Source: Myxococcales bacterium (GTDB lineage Bacteria; Myxococcota_A; UBA9160; SMWR01). From it: a DNA stretch of 35,183 nt. The stretch lies in the NCBI GenBank assembly GCA_029881215.1, contig JAOUNA010000011.1, positions 1 to 35,183 on the forward strand, in the 5' to 3' direction. Position numbers and translations under genes: made by a program. Below the pieces are notes generated by a model that worked only from the letters and a program-made list of their open reading frames with translations, searched no databases and was not told the DNA's origin. Positions 35,013 to 35,183 of the stretch are shown here, piece after piece. Each line of letters opens with the position of its first letter. Within the stretch, counting starts at the first letter, position 1.

Positions 35013-35183
35013 ATGAGCACTCCGACGCCGGTCCACAGCGCGCGCAAACGCGCCTTTTCTGGGCTCCAGGTCGCGCTCATCGTCCTCGCGGCCGTGCTGG
35101 GAACCGCGCTGCTGACCTGGTGGGTTGTGCGCATGTACCTCTATCCCCCCGCGTTCACCCCCGTACACCTGAGTGCCGAAGAA
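35013..35183 (+). CDS. N-terminus of a membrane-anchored protein, cut by window end
   Basis: 57 codons are visible from an ATG and remain open at the edge. A short basic N-terminus (VHSARKRAF) is followed by one membrane helix (VALIVLAAVLGTALLTWWVV), then YLYPPAFTPVHLSAEE facing the periplasm. The pattern suggests a bitopic envelope protein. I do not recognise the family from this fragment. The ribosome site is weak. Confidence 0.6.
   Translation, partial: MSTPTPVHSARKRAFSGLQVALIVLAAVLGTALLTWWVVRMYLYPPAFTPVHLSAEE

Overview
The window is about 35 kb of GC-rich DNA (roughly 65-70% G+C by eye) from a Gram-negative bacterium. Signal-peptide and lipoprotein genes, PEP-CTERM tails, an ASPIC/UnbV repeat protein, a cyclic beta-glucan synthase-like giant protein and DUF3465/DUF4197/DUF4332 proteins suggest a deltaproteobacterial, Myxococcota-like or related high-GC lineage. 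This placement is inference; no rRNA or other strong taxonomic marker is present.

Layout. 1-440: tail of an ABC-3 type metal permease, tRNA-Arg(TCT) and tRNA-His(GTG). 687-3181: small HTH protein, exported trypsin-like protease with a sorting-signal-like tail, exported M23 peptidase. 3391-5577: tRNA-Arg(TCG) whose 3' half is repeated perfectly (45 bp) 2,110 bp downstream. The repeats bracket an AT-richer mini-island with an HNH nuclease remnant and a short-chain dehydrogenase that has Phe in place of the catalytic Tyr, but no recognisable integrase. 5780-10441: sodium:solute symporter and small lipoprotein, divergent from a cupin and a YtcJ-like amidohydrolase; possibly an uptake and catabolism module. 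10587-13759: YbaK-like deacylase, ASPIC/UnbV lipoprotein, a fragment resembling the C-terminus of an outer-membrane barrel, and an exported protein of seven Cys-pair repeats.

13852-26616 is the most interesting part. A groES-groEL operon is flanked by a zinc-ribbon/GIY-YIG-like gene on one side and a divergent XRE regulator on the other. The promoters of groES, the GIY-YIG gene and the XRE gene share one architecture: TCAAGC-N13-GCTTGAT inverted repeats whose half-sites overlap the -35 boxes, each followed after exactly 16 bp by a -10 box. This predicts a local regulon in which the XRE protein represses itself, groESL and the GIY-YIG protein. The XRE gene is followed after 22 bp by a 2,800+ residue NdvB/Cgs-type cyclic beta-1,2-glucan synthase and then by a zinc-ribbon protein.

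26727-31757: two PEP-CTERM proteins (one with a C39-like cysteine-peptidase domain and a propeller-like region) and an M28 peptidase broken by one frameshift. 31912-34763: small envelope or uncharacterised families (DUF4197, DUF4332, DUF937-like, DUF3465, a highly charged periplasmic protein). The window ends inside a membrane-anchored protein gene. No CRISPR array, rRNA, transposase or recognisable phage structural gene was seen.
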